The notes beneath the pieces were generated by a model that saw only the letters and a program-made list of their open reading frames with translations, was not told the DNA's origin and searched no databases. From Amaurobius ferox (lineage: Eukaryota; Arthropoda; Arachnida; Araneae; Amaurobiidae), in the NCBI GenBank assembly GCA_951213105.1, contig OX578142.1, positions 2,930,649 through 2,994,648 on the forward strand: 64,000 bases of DNA. Reading direction: 5' to 3'. Below are positions 61,671-64,000 of the stretch, in pieces; within the stretch, counting starts at the first letter, position 1, and the number at the start of each line of letters is the position of its first letter. The translations under genes were made by a program, and so were the position numbers.

Positions 61671-62781
61671 AAAAGTGGACGTAGGGTTAAGGCCAGGGAA
61701 AATTTTCTCAGTTTTTCGATCCGGGGCTTAGTTTTCGAGATATTTTGATTTTTAAAGTTTATTATTTAAGAGTTAATTAAGGGGTCAATTAATTATTTCG
61801 TCGTAACCCGTTCACACAATATACCGAATTAATCAGCACGATGAGAGGAGTCCGAATCTCTCAAAATCTCGCGCTTATGTGTCCTGATACAGTCAGAAAT
61901 TATTGTAAAGGGAGTAGCCAATCAGAACTCTAATAATCTATTCGATTCGATTGCCAACTCGCAATCCAGATAAAGATGGTGCGAGGTCAGCTGATGACGT
62001 CAGAAACACAATATCTTGATCCAAAGACTCTTAATCCCCCGATGATATTTTCGATCAGCAAGAAACCTATTTGTGTGAAAATTCATCAGGAACGTGCTAA
62101 AATATACAACAAACAAGTGAAAACATTTTCTACCAGAATTTTTTTTAATTCCATGGAACTATGGTTTATATTTAAGGAATTATATATATATATTGTAGTC
62201 CGCGATCGCATATTATGTATCTGATGCATTCTGCCGAAATGTTATCATTTGCTTAATCTGCTGGAGAAGGATTCGGGTTCGCATTCATGGATCCTGGGTG
62301 TAGCTTAGTTATCAGACGTTTGCGGTGAACGTTTGAGGCGACGGCTACCTAGGCCTGACTCAATTGAGAAGTGAATGCTGGGCTCTAATATTTTGGCTAT
62401 TTTTTGGCAAAAAGTTAGGGCCCCATCTTTAATATTAATGTTGGAACCAACTGAAAAACTCTCGAACGGCTGGCATAAAAAGGATTATTTGTGCTCTCTT
62501 TTCTTCCTCTCGGTCTGCTCCTCGAGGCGTGCGCGCAAAGTCCGCAGTCGCGGACGGCCGCCCCTTTGCTTTTCCCAGTTTCGCGCGCAGCGCGAAACTG
62601 GAAAAAAGGCCCCTCCCCGCGGCCGGGAGCGACGGAGGACTTCGCGCGCACGCCGAGAGGAGCAGACCGAGAGGAAGAAAAAAAACGGGGAAGATAGGGG
62701 AGAAATAGAAAAAAATCTGAGAGAGGGAGAGCGTGAGCGAGCAGATCTGAAACACAATGCATATCAAAATGAAGGTATTTA
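61671..62781. repeat. Satellite unit U47 (1111 bp)
   Basis: Private TAAGGCCAGG, CATTTTCTACC and CTGGAAAAAAGG (breaks one core stem pair). GGAATTATAT as in the composites. Confidence 0.95.
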
Positions 62782-63880
62782 AAAAGTGGACGTAGGGTTA
62801 AGCCCAGGGAAAATTTTCTCAGTTTTTCGATCCGGGGCTTAGTTTTCGAGATATTTTGATTTTTAAAGTTTATTATTTAAGAGTTAATTAAGGGGTCAAT
62901 TAATTATTTCGTCGTAACCCGTTCACACAATATACCGAATTAATCAGCACGATGAGAGGAGTCCGAATCTCTCAAAATCTCGCGCTTATGTGTCCTGATA
63001 CAGTCAGAAATTATTGTAAAGGGAGTAGCCAATCAGAACTCTAATAATCTATTCGATTCGATTGCCAACTCGCAATCCAGATAAAGATGGTGCGAGGTCA
63101 GCTGATGACGTCAGAAACACAATATCTTGATCCAAAGACTCTTAATCCCCCGATGATATTTTCGATCAGCAAGAAACCTATTTGTGTGAAAATTCATCAG
63201 GAACGTGCTAAAATATACAACAAACAAGTGAAAACATTAGCTAGCAGAATTTTTTTTTAATTCCATGGAACTATGGTTTATATTTAAGGAATGATATATA
63301 TATATTGTAGTCCGCGATCGCATATTATGTATCTGATGCATTCTGCCGAAATGTTATCATTTGCTTAATCTGCTGGAGAAGGATTCGGGTTCGCATTCAT
63401 GGATCCTGGGTGTAGCTTAGTTATCAGACGTTTGAGGCGACGGCTACCTAGGCCTGACTCAATTGAGAAGTGAATGCTGGGCTCTAATATTTTGGCTATT
63501 TTTTGGCAAAAAGTTAGGGCCCCATCTTTAATATTAATGTTGGAACCAACTGAAAAACTCTCGAACGGCTGGCATAAAAAGGATTATTTGTGCTCTCTTT
63601 TCTTCCTCTCGGTCTGCTCCTCGAGGCGTGCGCGCAAAGTCCGCAGTCGCGGACGGCCGCCCCTTTGCTTTTCCCAGTTTCGCGCGCAGCGCGAAACTGG
63701 GAAAAAGGCCCCTCCCCGCGGCCGGGAGCGACGGAGGACTTCGCGCGCACGCCGAGAGGAGCAGACCGAGAGGAAGAAAAAAAACGGGGAAGATAGGGGA
63801 GAAATAGAAAAAAATCTGAGAGAGGGAGAGCGTGAGCGAGCAGATCTGAAACACAATGCATATCAAAATGAAGGTATTTA
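62782..63880. repeat. Satellite unit U48 (1099 bp, short form with T9)
   Basis: The only unit joining the 13-bp deletion to the T9 run. Private GCTAGCAG. Confidence 0.95.
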
Positions 63881-64000
63881 AAAAGTGGACGTAGGGTTAA
63901 GCCCAGGGAAAATTTTCTCAGTTTTTCGATCCGGGGCTTAGTTTTCGAGATATTTTGATTTTTAAAGTTTATTATTTAAGAGTTAATTAAGGGGTCAATT
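63881..64000. repeat. Satellite unit U49 (partial, first 120 bp)
   Basis: Start of a further unit, cut by the window edge. The array continues beyond the window. Confidence 0.95.

Larger units (their letters stand above)
28788..64000. repeat. Satellite array segment C (end of U18 to partial U49)
   Basis: The longest uninterrupted stretch of the same satellite, running to the window edge. It includes four composite units with a 421-bp internal duplication (U30-U32 and U37), two units with a 14-bp deletion (U36, U41), a run of four short units (U38-U41) and more uniform 1111-bp units towards the right end. Confidence 0.97.

Noticed and set aside
1..64000. CRISPR-like or prokaryotic repeat system
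   Set aside because: The period is ~1.1 kb with no short spacers, no cas-type genes, no bacterial gene structure, and eukaryotic retrotransposons are present.

Overview
The window is eukaryotic repeat DNA, with no host gene, rRNA or tRNA visible. About 55 kb is one head-to-tail satellite with a unit of roughly 1.1 kb (48 units plus a partial one). The other 9 kb is two copies of one non-LTR (LINE-like) retrotransposon lying inside the satellite. The retrotransposon's ORF1 has a coiled coil, a likely RRM-like fold and three zinc knuckles. It has a poly(A) end, target-site duplications and no bacterial-type genes, so an animal genome is likely and an arthropod is my best guess, but the species cannot be read from the sequence.

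Layout: satellite units U1-U6 (1-6413); retrotransposon copy 1 on the minus strand (6414-10934); rest of U6 and U7-U17 (10935-23357); U18 split by retrotransposon copy 2 (24255-28775); rest of U18 and U19-U49 (28776-64000). Units are nearly identical and differ by a few recurrent indels: a 13-bp deletion (1098-bp form), a 7-bp deletion (1104), a 14-bp deletion (1097 or 1084), an 8T/9T run (1111/1112) and a 421-bp internal duplication (1525 or 1533). These markers define dimers and a larger duplication with an offset of 17,841 bp that carried the retrotransposon with it.

Each unit has an AT-rich half with promoter-like words (CCAAT, the CRE octamer TGACGTCA, a TATA-like AT run) and a GC-rich half dominated by a 183-bp imperfect palindrome whose core is a perfect 17-bp stem with a 3-nt loop. 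Short ORFs in the unit are broken by homopolymer indels in many copies, so the satellite is treated as non-coding.

The retrotransposon is the only credible protein-coding locus. Reading on the minus strand it has two ~401-bp promoter-like monomers, an intact 562-codon ORF1, then about 1.7 kb of T/G-rich sequence with no endonuclease or reverse transcriptase, and a poly(A) tail. It is therefore a gag-only (half-LINE) element that would need an enzyme supplied in trans. Removing it and one 12-bp target duplication restores a satellite unit of exactly 1111 bp. Its second copy sits at the same base of the unit and arose by array duplication, not by a second insertion.
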